64,000 nucleotides of DNA from Nemorincola sp044225795 (GCA_044225795.1 JBGAIF010000006.1:124001-188000); one strand, 5' to 3'. Shown: positions 53,932 through 61,927, numbered from the stretch's first letter. Notes: a model not told the origin generated them from the sequence alone. A program made the numbers and translations.

Positions 53932-54309
53932 TTAAGCGAGTTCAACTTCAGCGCCAGCTTCTTTCAGCTTAGCTGCGATATCTTCAGCTTCAGCCTTGCT
54001 GATGTTCTCCTTAACGTTCTTAGGAGCGCCATCAACTAATTCCTTAGCTTCTTTCAGTCCGAGGCCTGTAAGGTCCTTAACAGCCTTAACAACGTTCAGT
54101 TTAGAAGCGCCTGCATTCTTCAGTACTACTGTGAATGAGGTCTTCTCTGCTGCTGCCGCTGTTTCGCCGCCGCCGCCACCTGCTGCAACTACTACCGCAG
54201 CAGCAGCTGGTTCGATGCCATAATCAGATTTTAATACGTTTGCCAGCTCCTGTACGTCTTTTACAGAAAGGGAAACTAATTGTTCGGCTAATGCTTTTAC
54301 GTCTGCCAT
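53932..54309 (-). CDS. rplL: 50S ribosomal protein L7/L12
   Basis: A 125-residue stalk protein. The N-terminal dimerisation domain (MADVKALAEQLVSLSVKDVQEL), an Ala/Gly-rich hinge (about 38-55) and the C-terminal factor-binding domain (SFTVVLKNAGASKLNVVKAVK ... LGLKEAKELVDGAPKNVKE) are all present. It is the last gene of rplK-rplA-rplJ-rplL. rpoB does not follow; a strong terminator and a convergent gene do. Confidence 0.97.
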   Translation of the reverse strand: MADVKALAEQLVSLSVKDVQELANVLKSDYGIEPAAAAVVVAAGGGGGETAAAAEKTSFTVVLKNAGASKLNVVKAVKDLTGLGLKEAKELVDGAPKNVKENISKAEAEDIAAKLKEAGAEVELA

Positions 54310-54491
54310 TTTATTATGTTTTAATGTTGTTTTAAAAATTGGTTACTTGTTCACTTAAATATATATTGGACTTGGAAGCCTGATCTAATTTGACAATTTG
54401 GCAATTCGACAATTGACCAATGTCAGTTTCAACTTGTCAACTCTATGTGGCAAAAACGATTGTCGGATCATTCAATTGCCGAATTGAACTA
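54310..54491 (-). repeat. rplJ-rplL spacer with AATTTG/CAATTC word repeats
   Basis: The 182-base spacer is unusually long. At 54388-54420 the plus strand has a degenerate string of words such as AATTTGACA, ATTTGGCAATTC and GACAATTGACC with a period of about 9-10 bases, and related words at 54460-54480. The rplA-rplJ spacer (55014-55141) carries similar words. No promoter box is evident. Confidence 0.55.
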
Positions 54492-55013
54492 TTATGCTTC
54501 TGCCGGAGCAGCATCGCCTGCTTTTGACTCGTGGTGGTGCAGTAATGCAGCCAAAACGCGTTTTGCAGGAGACTGGAGCAAGCCGATAACTTCGCCGATG
54601 AGCTCGTTCTTTGTCTTGATCTGAGTCAGGGCGGTCAGTTGGTTGTCGCCGGTGAATACATCGGTGCCGATGAGGGCAGCCTTAAGTACCGGTTTTTCAA
54701 CGTTACCTTTCTTACGGAAAGAGCTGATGATCAGCGCCGGCTCTTTAGGAGAGTCGCTGAACATGAGCGCAGTAACGCCGTGCAGAGAGTCGTACAGGCC
54801 GGTGTATTTGTCATCATTGAAGCTCTCGAGGGCTTTTTTGATGAGCGTGTTCTTCGCTACCTTCATTTCTACGTTCTTTTCGAAACAAAGCCTGCGGAGA
54901 TTGCTCACCTGTTCTACCGTAAGAGATTCGGTATTGGTGACATAAAAGTTCTCGTACTGGGAGAATTTACCCTTCAGTACTTCTATTGCTTCATTTTTTT
55001 GAGCAGGTGTCAT
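54492..55013 (-). CDS. rplJ: 50S ribosomal protein L10
   Basis: A 173-residue stalk-base protein that binds 23S rRNA and anchors L7/L12. The N-terminal half has NFYVTNTESLTVEQVSNLRR and KNTLIKKALES; the C-terminal helix (LIGEVIGLLQSPAKRVLAALL) is the L7/L12-binding region. The leader between rplA and rplJ (128 bases) is where L10 autoregulation normally acts, but I could not identify a conserved leader fold. Confidence 0.96.
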   Translation of the reverse strand: MTPAQKNEAIEVLKGKFSQYENFYVTNTESLTVEQVSNLRRLCFEKNVEMKVAKNTLIKKALESFNDDKYTGLYDSLHGVTALMFSDSPKEPALIISSFRKKGNVEKPVLKAALIGTDVFTGDNQLTALTQIKTKNELIGEVIGLLQSPAKRVLAALLHHHESKAGDAAPAEA

Positions 55014-55141
55014 AATTTTTTAATTTGGTAATCTGACGATCCGGCAATTAAATTCTACCGATTCTCAAATTGTTAATTAATAGTTTTTGTTCGTGCGCCC
55101 CGACAACCGGCTGTTTGCCACATTGTCTGATCGCCACATTG

Positions 55142-55831
55142 TTATGCTACAGTTTTTGTGTCAATAGTGATACCCGGGCTCATGGTAGATGCCATGCTGA
55201 TGCCTTTCAGGTAAGCGCCTTTTGCACTTGCCGGCTTCAGACGCACCAGGGTATTGATCAGTTCCTGCGCATTTTCTGCTATTTTAGCTGGCTCAAAAGA
55301 TACGCGGCCGATGGAAGCGTGAATGATACCGGCCTTGTCTATTTTGAAAGCTATTTTACCACCTTTAACTTCTTTTACGGCGTTTGCCACGTCGTTGGTA
55401 ACCGTACCTGTCTTAGGGTTTGGCATCAGGTTACGAGGACCTAATACTTTACCCAGACGGCCTATCTTAGGCATGACAGACGGAGTAGCGATGATCACAT
55501 CAACTTCTGTCCATCCGCCATCGATCTTTGTTACGAATTCGTCGAGGCCTACATAATCGGCGCCGGCTGCTGTTGCTTCTGCTTCCTTATCGGGAGTGCA
55601 AAGTACAAGCACGCGTTTTGTTTTACCGGTGCCGTGGGGCAGGGTAACGGTGCCGCGGATAGCCTGGTCGGCCTTCTTGGGATCTACACCAAGGCGGATG
55701 TGTACATCCACTGAGCTGTCGAACTTGGTCGTGTTCACTGTTTTTACAACAGTGGCAGCCTCAGTGAGTGAGTATGATCTTGTTTTATCTATTTTAGCTT
55801 CTGCAGCTTTTCTTTTCTTTGTGATTGCCAT
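55142..55831 (-). CDS. rplA: 50S ribosomal protein L1
   Basis: A 229-residue L1-stalk protein. The two-domain plan is clear: SVDVHIRLGVDPKKADQAIRGTVTLPHGTGK, then GPRNLMPNPKTGTVT and the closing motif with GAYLKGISMASTMSPGI. It follows rplK by 27 bases. L1 usually represses the L11-L1 unit by binding its own mRNA. Confidence 0.97.
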   Translation of the reverse strand: MAITKKRKAAEAKIDKTRSYSLTEAATVVKTVNTTKFDSSVDVHIRLGVDPKKADQAIRGTVTLPHGTGKTKRVLVLCTPDKEAEATAAGADYVGLDEFVTKIDGGWTEVDVIIATPSVMPKIGRLGKVLGPRNLMPNPKTGTVTNDVANAVKEVKGGKIAFKIDKAGIIHASIGRVSFEPAKIAENAQELINTLVRLKPASAKGAYLKGISMASTMSPGITIDTKTVA

Positions 55832-55858
55832 TGCATCAAAATTTTGTAAGGTAAAAAA

Positions 55859-56299
55859 TTAAGCCCACGGAGCGTTTCCTTCTACTGTGAAACCCATGCT
55901 ACGAGCGGTACCCGCAACCATTCTCATGGCGCTTTCCAGGGTAAAGCAGTTAAGATCGGGCATTTTGTCCTTAGCGATCTCTTCTACCTGGGCCCAGGTA
56001 ACCTTACCAACTTTCTGCCTGTTTGGTTCTTTTGAGCCTTTCGGTTGCTTTGCGTACTCCATAAGCTGAATAGCAGCCGGAGGCGTCTTGATCACAAATT
56101 CGAAAGACTTGTCTGTAAATACGGTAAGTGTTACAGGAAGTACCTTACCCATCTTGTCCTGCGTACGGGCATTGAACTGCTTGCAGAACTCCATAATGTT
56201 GACGCCTTTAGAGCCGAGCGCCGGGCCGATTGGCGGGGCCGGGTTGGCCTGGCCGCCTTTTACCTGCAGCTTCACGAAGCCGCTGATTTCTTTAGCCAT
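55859..56299 (-). CDS. rplK: 50S ribosomal protein L11
   Basis: A 146-residue protein of the GTPase-associated centre. VKLQVKGGQANPAPPIGPALGSKGVNIMEFCKQFNA is the canonical N-terminal motif and the C-terminal rRNA-binding domain ends in GTARSMGFTVEG. It is the first gene of the operon and has a good promoter about 110 bases upstream. nusG, secE and the usual tRNA genes do not precede it; repeat-rich non-coding DNA does. Confidence 0.97.
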   Translation of the reverse strand: MAKEISGFVKLQVKGGQANPAPPIGPALGSKGVNIMEFCKQFNARTQDKMGKVLPVTLTVFTDKSFEFVIKTPPAAIQLMEYAKQPKGSKEPNRQKVGKVTWAQVEEIAKDKMPDLNCFTLESAMRMVAGTARSMGFTVEGNAPWA

Positions 56300-56412
56300 T
56301 TTTTAATTTTTGGTGTTAACGAATTTTTGCTTCCTCCTTCGACAAGCTCAGGATATCGCGTCCATTCTTCCAAATGCAACCTTATAAAAGAGCAATATTA
56401 GAATTGGGAGTG

Positions 56413-56448
56413 CAAAGGTATAGAAAAACTACATTCAAAATGCAAAAA
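56413..56448 (-). promoter_or_regulatory. promoter of the rplKAJL operon
   Basis: On the minus strand TTTTTG (56448-56443), a 22-base spacer, then TACCTTTG (56420-56413), a full match to TAnnTTTG. It implies a leader of roughly 105 bases before rplK, long enough for L1-type control. Confidence 0.65.
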
Positions 56449-56483
56449 TCTGAAAATATATTTTATACTGACTTTTTATCATC

Positions 56484-56797
56484 TGTGCAATCATTTTTTT
56501 CACCGGCCAGGTGTGCAATTTATAGCGTAAGATGCTGATATTCAATAAAACTCTGTGCAAATAAGGAATTGCACAGTGTGCAATTTGCTGCTCATCATGT
56601 GGTAGCAACGACACATGAACCGGACGCATGTGATTGGTTTCTATGTATGGCGGCGGGTGATGGCGGCAATTACAAAATAACAGGTGTGCAATTTCTTTTT
56701 TTCACGGGCAATGTGTGCAATTTAGAACGCAAGATGCTGATATCCAATAAAATTCTGTGCAAAAAGGGAATTGCATAGTGTGCAATTTGCTGCTCAT
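56484..56797. repeat. two 112-bp direct repeats (TGTGCAAT family)
   Basis: Copies at 56484-56595 and 56685-56797 are about 85 percent identical by eye and 201 bases apart. Each holds several TGTGCAATT words, the phrase AAGATGCTGATAT and a hairpin CTGTGCAA ... TTGCACAG; in the second copy one arm has changed C to T, keeping a G-U pair. Confidence 0.85.
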
Positions 56798-57060
56798 TAG
56801 TGCTGCGGACATGCAACACCTGTGGCTTATTAATACAGCAAAAACTGAGCCAAACTTTGATGATATGTCCATATGGTGTAATGCTATAAACCTTTAACTG
56901 CGGCATGATCTACGCTTGTTCCTGATCGCCGCTGTGGACCTGAAAGGGGAGATGTGGGCAGGATGGGTGTAGCTGCATGAAGGTAAATGCCGGTTGTAAA
57001 GCGACTGAATTATGTGGACACGAGTGATCCTGCGGAACACTCGCGCCAGTGGGGCGTCCG

Positions 57061-57259
57061 GTGTAAAAGGGTTGGTCGAGCTTTCTTACTTCGAATGAAG
57101 TGCCGGAATGCTAATTCCGTTTGCAAAACGGCGTATTATTATCAGTTCCGGATGCCCTTCGGAAAATCCGTGTAAAAGGGTTGATCGAGCTTTCTTACTT
57201 CGAATGAAGTGCCGGAATGCTAATTCCGTTTGCAAAACGGCATATTATTATCAGTTCCG
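57061..57259. repeat. two 90-bp near-identical direct repeats with three hairpins each
   Basis: Units 57061-57150 and 57170-57259 differ at 2 of 90 positions and are spaced by 19 bases. Each contains three consecutive perfect hairpins: CTTC-GAAT-GAAG, CGGAAT-GCTA-ATTCCG and CCGTTT-GCA-AAACGG. The layout resembles REP/BIME-type elements. Confidence 0.9.
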
Positions 57260-57326
57260 CGCTCCATTTTTCTGCTTTGCTAATCTACGGGCAGCGTGTG
57301 GTGATCCGTATAGTTTGAAATAACCA

Positions 57327-57884
57327 TTACACCTTTAATGATCCCCTGAAGCCACGAGCAGCATAATAAGACTCTGCGCCATTGTGGTAGAGAAAGACAG
57401 TATTGTACCTGCGGTCGCAGAAGAGGGCGCCGCCGAGCCGGCGTATATCTTCGGGCGTCTTCACCCAACTTGATGTTTTTGTGTCAAATTTGCCCAACTG
57501 CTGTAGCTGCCTGTATTGCTCTTCGGTGAGGATGTCTATACCCATGTCAGCAGCAGCTTCCATTGCGCTGTTCTTCGGTTTATGCTCCTTACGCTCGTTA
57601 AGGGCTTCGGTATCATAGCAATAACTCCTGCGGCCGGCAGGGCTTTCCGGAGCGCAATCGTAAAATATATACTCACCGGTTTTCTTGTCGATGCCTACTA
57701 CATCCGGCTCGCCACCGGATATCTCCATCTCATTAAGCGACCAAAGCTTTTCGCTGTCCGCCTCAAGGCGGGCCTGCACCTGTGCCCAGTCGAGGCCTTT
57801 ATGGCGCGGCATATTTTTTTCGAATCGGGTTTTCAGTATGCCCAGCAGTTCGTCTACCTGCTTAGCTGCTAATTTCTTTTTCAT
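57327..57884 (-). CDS. DUF4256 family protein
   Basis: A 185-residue cytoplasmic protein of a widespread family without known function. Recognisable stretches are KRFEKNMPRHKGLDW-type N-terminus (TRFEKNMPRHKGLDWAQV), SGGEPDVVG, YIFYDCAPESPAGRRS and GGALFCDRRYNTVFLYHNGAESYYAARGF at the C-terminus. It starts 2 bases after the stop of the YdeI-like gene, so the pair is one unit. Confidence 0.82.
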   Translation of the reverse strand: MKKKLAAKQVDELLGILKTRFEKNMPRHKGLDWAQVQARLEADSEKLWSLNEMEISGGEPDVVGIDKKTGEYIFYDCAPESPAGRRSYCYDTEALNERKEHKPKNSAMEAAADMGIDILTEEQYRQLQQLGKFDTKTSSWVKTPEDIRRLGGALFCDRRYNTVFLYHNGAESYYAARGFRGSLKV

Positions 57885-57886
57885 TG

Positions 57887-58465
57887 TTAATCATTTAATC
57901 CTTTTCCAATGAGTATCTGCGGTATGCTTTTTTCTATTCTCGATTCGCGTGTCTTACCTTGCTTAGGTGCTGCAAAATGGAGGAGGTATGCCCGCTGCCG
58001 ACCGGGTGTCAGTGCCTCGAAGGCTTTCTTCACATCAGGCATGGCTTTAAGTACAGCTTTGAACTCATCGGGCATTTTGAACTCGGTGGTCTGCTTTAAC
58101 TCCACCTTCAATCCGGAGCGTTCCACTGCTATAGCTTCTTTGATATACGTCTTGATGGTCTTTTGCAGCTTCTCTATTTCTTTCAGGCCAGTGAACCGCA
58201 TCTGTCGTGCAGATTGTACATTCTCTGTTTGTTGTATGAGCAAGCCCTTAGGGTCTTTGATGATGGCACCTTTGAAGAAGAGCAACGCACAATAGTCTTT
58301 AAAGGCATGGATGAGCACTACATTGTTCTTCCCATCCTGGTAGCAAGGGCATCCCCATTTCAGCTCTTCTGTAAGTCCGCAATCCAGCACTATGGTGCGC
58401 AGCAGTTCCAGCTCTTCCTGCCACTTTTTTGCCTTGTTAAAAAAGAAGTCAACTTTGGGATTCAT
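57887..58465 (-). CDS. YdeI/OmpD-associated family protein with DUF1801 domain
   Basis: A 192-residue protein. The N-terminal DUF1801-like domain has WGCPCYQDGKNNVVLIHAFKDYCALLFFKGA, and the C-terminal YdeI-type segment has MPDEFKAVL ... AFEALTPGRQRAYLLHFAAPKQGKTRESRIEK, where GRQR-Y-x-HF-x-AK is the family mark. Proteins of this type are linked to stress or peptide resistance in other bacteria, without a defined biochemistry. It is first in a two-gene unit with the DUF4256 gene. Confidence 0.85.
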   Translation of the reverse strand: MNPKVDFFFNKAKKWQEELELLRTIVLDCGLTEELKWGCPCYQDGKNNVVLIHAFKDYCALLFFKGAIIKDPKGLLIQQTENVQSARQMRFTGLKEIEKLQKTIKTYIKEAIAVERSGLKVELKQTTEFKMPDEFKAVLKAMPDVKKAFEALTPGRQRAYLLHFAAPKQGKTRESRIEKSIPQILIGKGLND

Positions 58466-58549
58466 ATTCGTTGGTTATAAAGCTAAAGTTATGAATGGTT
58501 CGTGACAGGTTAAAATCGTTGTTCGCCCGGCTTCGGGTGCATCTCGCGG

Positions 58550-59014
58550 TCACCTTGATTTACGGAGCACTTCCTCTATCCTGTTGTGCGCCATATTTAT
58601 GCCTTGTTTGAAAGGCATTTGCAGCACTCCGTCCCGAGCAGCTACCGATTGGTAGGTGACGTGCATGGTGAGCCGGCTTGTTTCGGCTGTCAGCGCCTCA
58701 AACTCATAGGTCTCCAGTTGAACGCCGAATGGTGTCTGTTCCATCTCGAACGTTCTTACGATGCTCCGGTTGGGTATCACTTCATGTATCACACCATTGA
58801 ACCGGTGTATGTTTCCTCTCGGGTCTGTGGTCTCAAACCTGTAGCTGCCATGTGTGTGTGCGTTCAGGTGCACCACCCTGGTGCCCATCCATTGCTCTAC
58901 TATACCTGCATCTGTATAGGCTCTGAAGAGAAGATCTGCCGGCAATTCAAATTCCCGTGTTATGGTCAGGTCGGGCATCCCTTCTGCGGCGTTTATTTTG
59001 GTTTTCAGTTCCAT
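58550..59014 (-). CDS. SRPBCC/AHSA1 domain protein
   Basis: A 154-residue START-like domain protein from the ATG at 59014. TREFELPADLLFRAYTDAGIVEQWMG is the classic AHSA1 opening, followed by GSYRFETTDPRGNIHRFNGVIHEVIPNRSIVRTFE and a C-terminal helix. Such proteins bind small hydrophobic ligands in a deep cavity. Its ATG overlaps the ArsR stop by one base (TAATG), so the two are co-translated; this pairing is very common. The ligand is unknown. Confidence 0.9.
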   Translation of the reverse strand: MELKTKINAAEGMPDLTITREFELPADLLFRAYTDAGIVEQWMGTRVVHLNAHTHGSYRFETTDPRGNIHRFNGVIHEVIPNRSIVRTFEMEQTPFGVQLETYEFEALTAETSRLTMHVTYQSVAARDGVLQMPFKQGINMAHNRIEEVLRKSR

Positions 59015-59343
59015 TAGTTTTGTTTTTTTGATCTGTAGGTTTTCATTACCTCTTCCAGTTTGTTGAAACGGTCGTCCCACATTTTGCGGAACGGCTCTAT
59101 AAAATCGGCTATGTCTTTCATTCTGCCCGGGTTTAGATGATAGTATATTTCCCTGCCTTGCTGCTGCTGCTTCAGCAATTCGCACTCGGTGAGTATCTGG
59201 AGGTGCTTAGATACCGTGGGCCTGGCAGTGTCAAATCTTGCGGCTATGGCTCCCGCTGTCATGGATTGTGTGGCCACCAGCATTAGTATAGCGCGTCTTG
59301 TGGGGTCTGCTATTGCCTGGAAAACGTCCCTCCTGAGGTTCAT
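59014..59343 (-). CDS. ArsR family transcriptional regulator
   Basis: A 109-residue winged-helix repressor. AIADPTRRAILMLVA, then AGAIAARFDTARPTVSKHLQIL as the recognition helix, and LLKQQQQGREIYYHL as the wing. No metal-binding cysteine pair is present, so it is the type that works with an AHSA1 partner rather than a metal sensor. It has a strong promoter overlapped by two 16-bp palindromic sites, suggesting autorepression. Confidence 0.92.
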   Translation of the reverse strand: MNLRRDVFQAIADPTRRAILMLVATQSMTAGAIAARFDTARPTVSKHLQILTECELLKQQQQGREIYYHLNPGRMKDIADFIEPFRKMWDDRFNKLEEVMKTYRSKKQN

Positions 59344-59346
59344 TGT

Positions 59347-59393
59347 GTAGCTATTTGACTACAAATATAAATGTAGTTATTTGGCTACGCAAA
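59347..59393 (-). promoter_or_regulatory. arsR promoter with two operator sites
   Basis: On the minus strand TTTG (59393-59390), a 20-base spacer, then TATATTTG (59369-59362): a full consensus promoter. Two imperfect palindromes GTAG(C/T)TATTTG(A/G)CTAC lie at 59347-59362 and 59373-59388, 26 bases apart; one fills the spacer, the other sits just downstream of the -7 box. Confidence 0.75.
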
Positions 59394-59461
59394 TTTATTT
59401 TCGGGTACAGGGGAAGACCATGCAATGGTAAATGGTGCAGATAACCTAATCGGGCAGGGTA

Positions 59462-59492
59462 TTGTGCGCCAGCATTGATAGGCTTACATTTG
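59462..59492 (+). promoter_or_regulatory. promoter of the small lipoprotein gene
   Basis: TTG (59462-59464), a 20-base spacer, then TACATTTG (59485-59492), 18 bases before the ATG. Confidence 0.6.
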
Positions 59493-59510
59493 TAGCATAT
59501 CATTGCACCA

Positions 59511-59945
59511 ATGAAGAACCGAAATATCACTATAGCCATTGTGTTATTATCTATGGCCTGCCTTTTTTCCTGCACCAAAAGCAAGCAGCCTGACCACCAA
59601 ATAAGGGGTAAGTGGCGGCCTTCGTACATGATAAGGGATGACAATGATAACCATTTGATGGATGATGCCCATATTGCAATACAGGGGGGCATTATTTCCT
59701 TTAGTAAAGACGGATCCTGCGATTTCGATCAGTATTCGGCCGGTGCCAGTTCATGTCGCTGGAAGCTGGTAAATAATGACAGCATAATGGTGATCACGGT
59801 GGAGAGGGGCGGCATAACGGATAGTATGCGTCTGGATGTGAATTCGATAACGAAGGATAAGCTGATCTTTGATAGCGAGGTGAACTTTGGCAGTGCCACG
59901 AATATCATCATCCATCATCTATGGATGGTGTATGAGCGGCCATAA
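59511..59945 (+). CDS. predicted lipoprotein, lipocalin-like
   Basis: A 144-residue protein with lipoprotein signal MKNRNITIAIVLLSMACLFSC (Cys21). The mature part begins QIRGKWRPSYMIRDD and has a run of short beta-strands (IISFSKDGSCDFDQYSAG, CRWKLVNNDSIMVIT), as in the small lipocalin-like lipoproteins common in Bacteroidota. Ligand unknown. It stands alone between a promoter and the sppA gene. Confidence 0.7.
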   Translation: MKNRNITIAIVLLSMACLFSCTKSKQPDHQIRGKWRPSYMIRDDNDNHLMDDAHIAIQGGIISFSKDGSCDFDQYSAGASSCRWKLVNNDSIMVITVERGGITDSMRLDVNSITKDKLIFDSEVNFGSATNIIIHHLWMVYERP

Positions 59946-60045
59946 TTTATTAACAGATGTGGTGATTGGCTGAAGGCGTGTGTGTGCTTACCGACCAAAC
60001 AGGGGGGTACGCCGAAAATCACCCTGTGGGTAATATAGCCGGATG

Positions 60046-60053
60046 TATATTTG
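60046..60053 (+). promoter_or_regulatory. -7 box of sppA
   Basis: TATATTTG matches TAnnTTTG, 25 bases before the sppA ATG; no clear -33 TTG. Confidence 0.45.
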
Positions 60054-60078
60054 TACTTTATTATAAAACAACCACTTT

Positions 60079-61866
60079 ATGAGAGAATTCTTTAAAATGT
60101 TCTTTGCGTCACTGTTGGCCATGGTGGTAGCATCTGTTATCGTTGTAGGCCTCTTTGTTGCGCTTATCGTCAGCTTATCGAAGACGATCACCGAAAAGTC
60201 GGAGCGAAAGACATCGGGTGACGTGCTGGTGATAGACGTATCAAAACGCATACATGAGCAAGGCCAGAACAATTCCATTGCTGTATTCAGCAAGGGCAAT
60301 GCTTACGAGGCGGGCCTTTATGATATTGTTCATGCGCTCTCTGTGGCCAAGAAAGACAATGCGATCAAGGGTGTACTCCTGAAATTATCGCCATCGCCCA
60401 ATCAATGGGCTACCATGCAGCAACTGCATGTAGCATTGGAGGATTTCAGGTCTTCGGGCAAGTTCATCTATGCCTATGGGGAGGTGATATCGCAGGGGGC
60501 TTATTACCTGGCCACCTCGGCAGACAGCATCTATGTGAACCCGGCAGGCGACGTGGAGCTGAAAGGGTTTGCCACTACGCTGGCCTTCTTCAAAGGAACA
60601 CTGGACAAACTGGAGATAGAGCCCGAGATATTCTATGCGGGTAAATTCAAGAGCGCTACCGAGCCTTTCCGTACAGATAAGATGAGCGAACCGAACAAGG
60701 TGCAGGTAAGCGCCCTTCAGAACAGTATGTGGGGCCAGTTCCTGCACGCCGCCGCAGCTTATACGCATAAAGACGCTAAGGACATAGACGCGCTGGCACA
60801 ATCGGGCGCTATACAATTCCCGTCAGACGCGGCTAAGAATGGATTGGTGGCCGGCCTGCTGTACTGGGACCAGGTAGAACAGCGTATCAGGGCAAAGACA
60901 GGCAGAAGCGCGAAAGAAGAGATAAAATATGTGACCATTAACGACTACGCGGCTGATAATAAGAGCGAGCACAGGACAAGCGAGAACCGCATAGCGGTGA
61001 TCTATGCCGAAGGCGGTATCAGCGATGGCGAGCAGAAAGACGAGCACGAGATAGCCTCGAAGACCATCTGTGAAGAGATACGCAAGGCGCGCGATAACGA
61101 TAAGGTAAAGGCAGTAGTGCTACGGGTGAACTCGCCCGGCGGCAGCGCCCTGGCATCGGAGGTGATACTGCGCGAGCTGGAGCTGCTCAGGGAGAAGAAG
61201 AACCTGGTCGTATCCATGGGAGATTTCGCGGCATCGGGCGGTTACTATATCTCCTGCATGGCCGATAGCATTTTCGCAATGCCTACTACCATCACCGGTA
61301 GTATAGGTGTGTTCGGAATGATGTTCAGTATGGACAAGATGCTGAAGGATAAGCTGGGCGTAACATTTGATGGTGTGAAGAATGCTCCTTATGCTGATCT
61401 GCCTACCACCTTCCGCCCGCTGACACCCGCCGAAGGGCAGCGCATGCAGAACTCAGTGGATACTATTTACGACCTGTTCAAGAGCCATGTAGCGGCCGGG
61501 CGTAAGAGAAGGATGACGCGTACAGATGTGGACTCTATAGCCCAGGGCAGGGTATGGACCGGAGCTGATGCCCTGCAGATAGGGTTAGTTGACGCTATGG
61601 GTGGCCTGGGGCGTGCCATAGCTAGCGCGGCAGCCATGGCGCATATCACTGATTACAAGGTGACGGCTTACCCGGAATCTACGGACAAGCTGGATGCCCT
61701 GATGAGGAGGATAAATGCCAACACAGAGTCGAGCCTGATGGTAAAGAAGGCGATCAGGGAAGAACTGGGAGAAGAGAACTACCAGTGGTATGAAAGGCTG
61801 CAGAGCCTGCGTAGCATTAATGGCAAGGTAATGACCGTGATGCCATTCGTGCCCAGCGTGAACTGA
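60079..61866 (+). CDS. sppA: signal peptide peptidase SppA, 67-kDa type
   Basis: A 595-residue inner-membrane serine protease with an N-terminal anchor (about 8-32) and two ClpP-like domains. The catalytic lysine is in FYAGKFKSATEPF (about 192-204) of the first domain and the serine in GDFAASGGYYISC (about 383-395) of the second. VNSPGGSALASEVI and TTITGSIGVFG support the fold. It degrades leftover signal peptides within the membrane. The double-domain length is the long E. coli-like form. A hairpin terminator follows, right before surE. Confidence 0.95.
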   Translation: MREFFKMFFASLLAMVVASVIVVGLFVALIVSLSKTITEKSERKTSGDVLVIDVSKRIHEQGQNNSIAVFSKGNAYEAGLYDIVHALSVAKKDNAIKGVLLKLSPSPNQWATMQQLHVALEDFRSSGKFIYAYGEVISQGAYYLATSADSIYVNPAGDVELKGFATTLAFFKGTLDKLEIEPEIFYAGKFKSATEPFRTDKMSEPNKVQVSALQNSMWGQFLHAAAAYTHKDAKDIDALAQSGAIQFPSDAAKNGLVAGLLYWDQVEQRIRAKTGRSAKEEIKYVTINDYAADNKSEHRTSENRIAVIYAEGGISDGEQKDEHEIASKTICEEIRKARDNDKVKAVVLRVNSPGGSALASEVILRELELLREKKNLVVSMGDFAASGGYYISCMADSIFAMPTTITGSIGVFGMMFSMDKMLKDKLGVTFDGVKNAPYADLPTTFRPLTPAEGQRMQNSVDTIYDLFKSHVAAGRKRRMTRTDVDSIAQGRVWTGADALQIGLVDAMGGLGRAIASAAAMAHITDYKVTAYPESTDKLDALMRRINANTESSLMVKKAIREELGEENYQWYERLQSLRSINGKVMTVMPFVPSVN

Positions 61867-61889
61867 TATTGACATTAAGATTTTATATA

Positions 61890-61919
61890 GATAGCTCCCT
61901 TTTATCACGGGGAGCTATC
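61890..61919 (+). terminator. terminator of sppA, abutting surE
   Basis: Arms GATAGCTCCC / GGGAGCTATC (61890-61899 and 61910-61919) around a 10-base loop, followed by TTT. The surE ATG is 9 bases after it, and the 3' arm overlaps a -7-like box TATCTTTG (61916-61923). Confidence 0.75.
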
Positions 61920-61927
61920 TTTGTGTC

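Larger units (their letters stand above)
56449..57326. other. repeat-rich non-coding region
   Basis: About 880 bases without a supportable gene, between the rplK promoter and the DUF4256 gene. It contains two repeat families (56484-56797 and 57061-57259) and a CGAGTG/CACTCG hairpin at 57021-57043. The short open frames here share peptide fragments only because the DNA is repeated. I see no transposase remnant. Confidence 0.6.

Noticed and set aside
56435..56906. Two minus-strand open frames sharing a similar 35-residue segment (EQQIAH ... KLHT-PVKK)
   Set aside because: The similarity comes from the duplicated DNA. Most base differences change amino acids, so there is no sign of selection on a protein.
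57061..57259. Two-unit CRISPR remnant
   Set aside because: Units of 90 bp with a single 19-bp interval and no cas genes do not fit.
56987..57323. Plus-strand open frames sharing RAFLLRMKCRNANSVCKTAY
   Set aside because: They are read from the 90-bp repeat units with hairpins; no start signal or known domain.
59014..59185. Longer N-terminus for the AHSA1 protein
   Set aside because: The extension runs antisense-free but inside arsR in another frame; the TAATG overlap gives a normal AHSA1 start.
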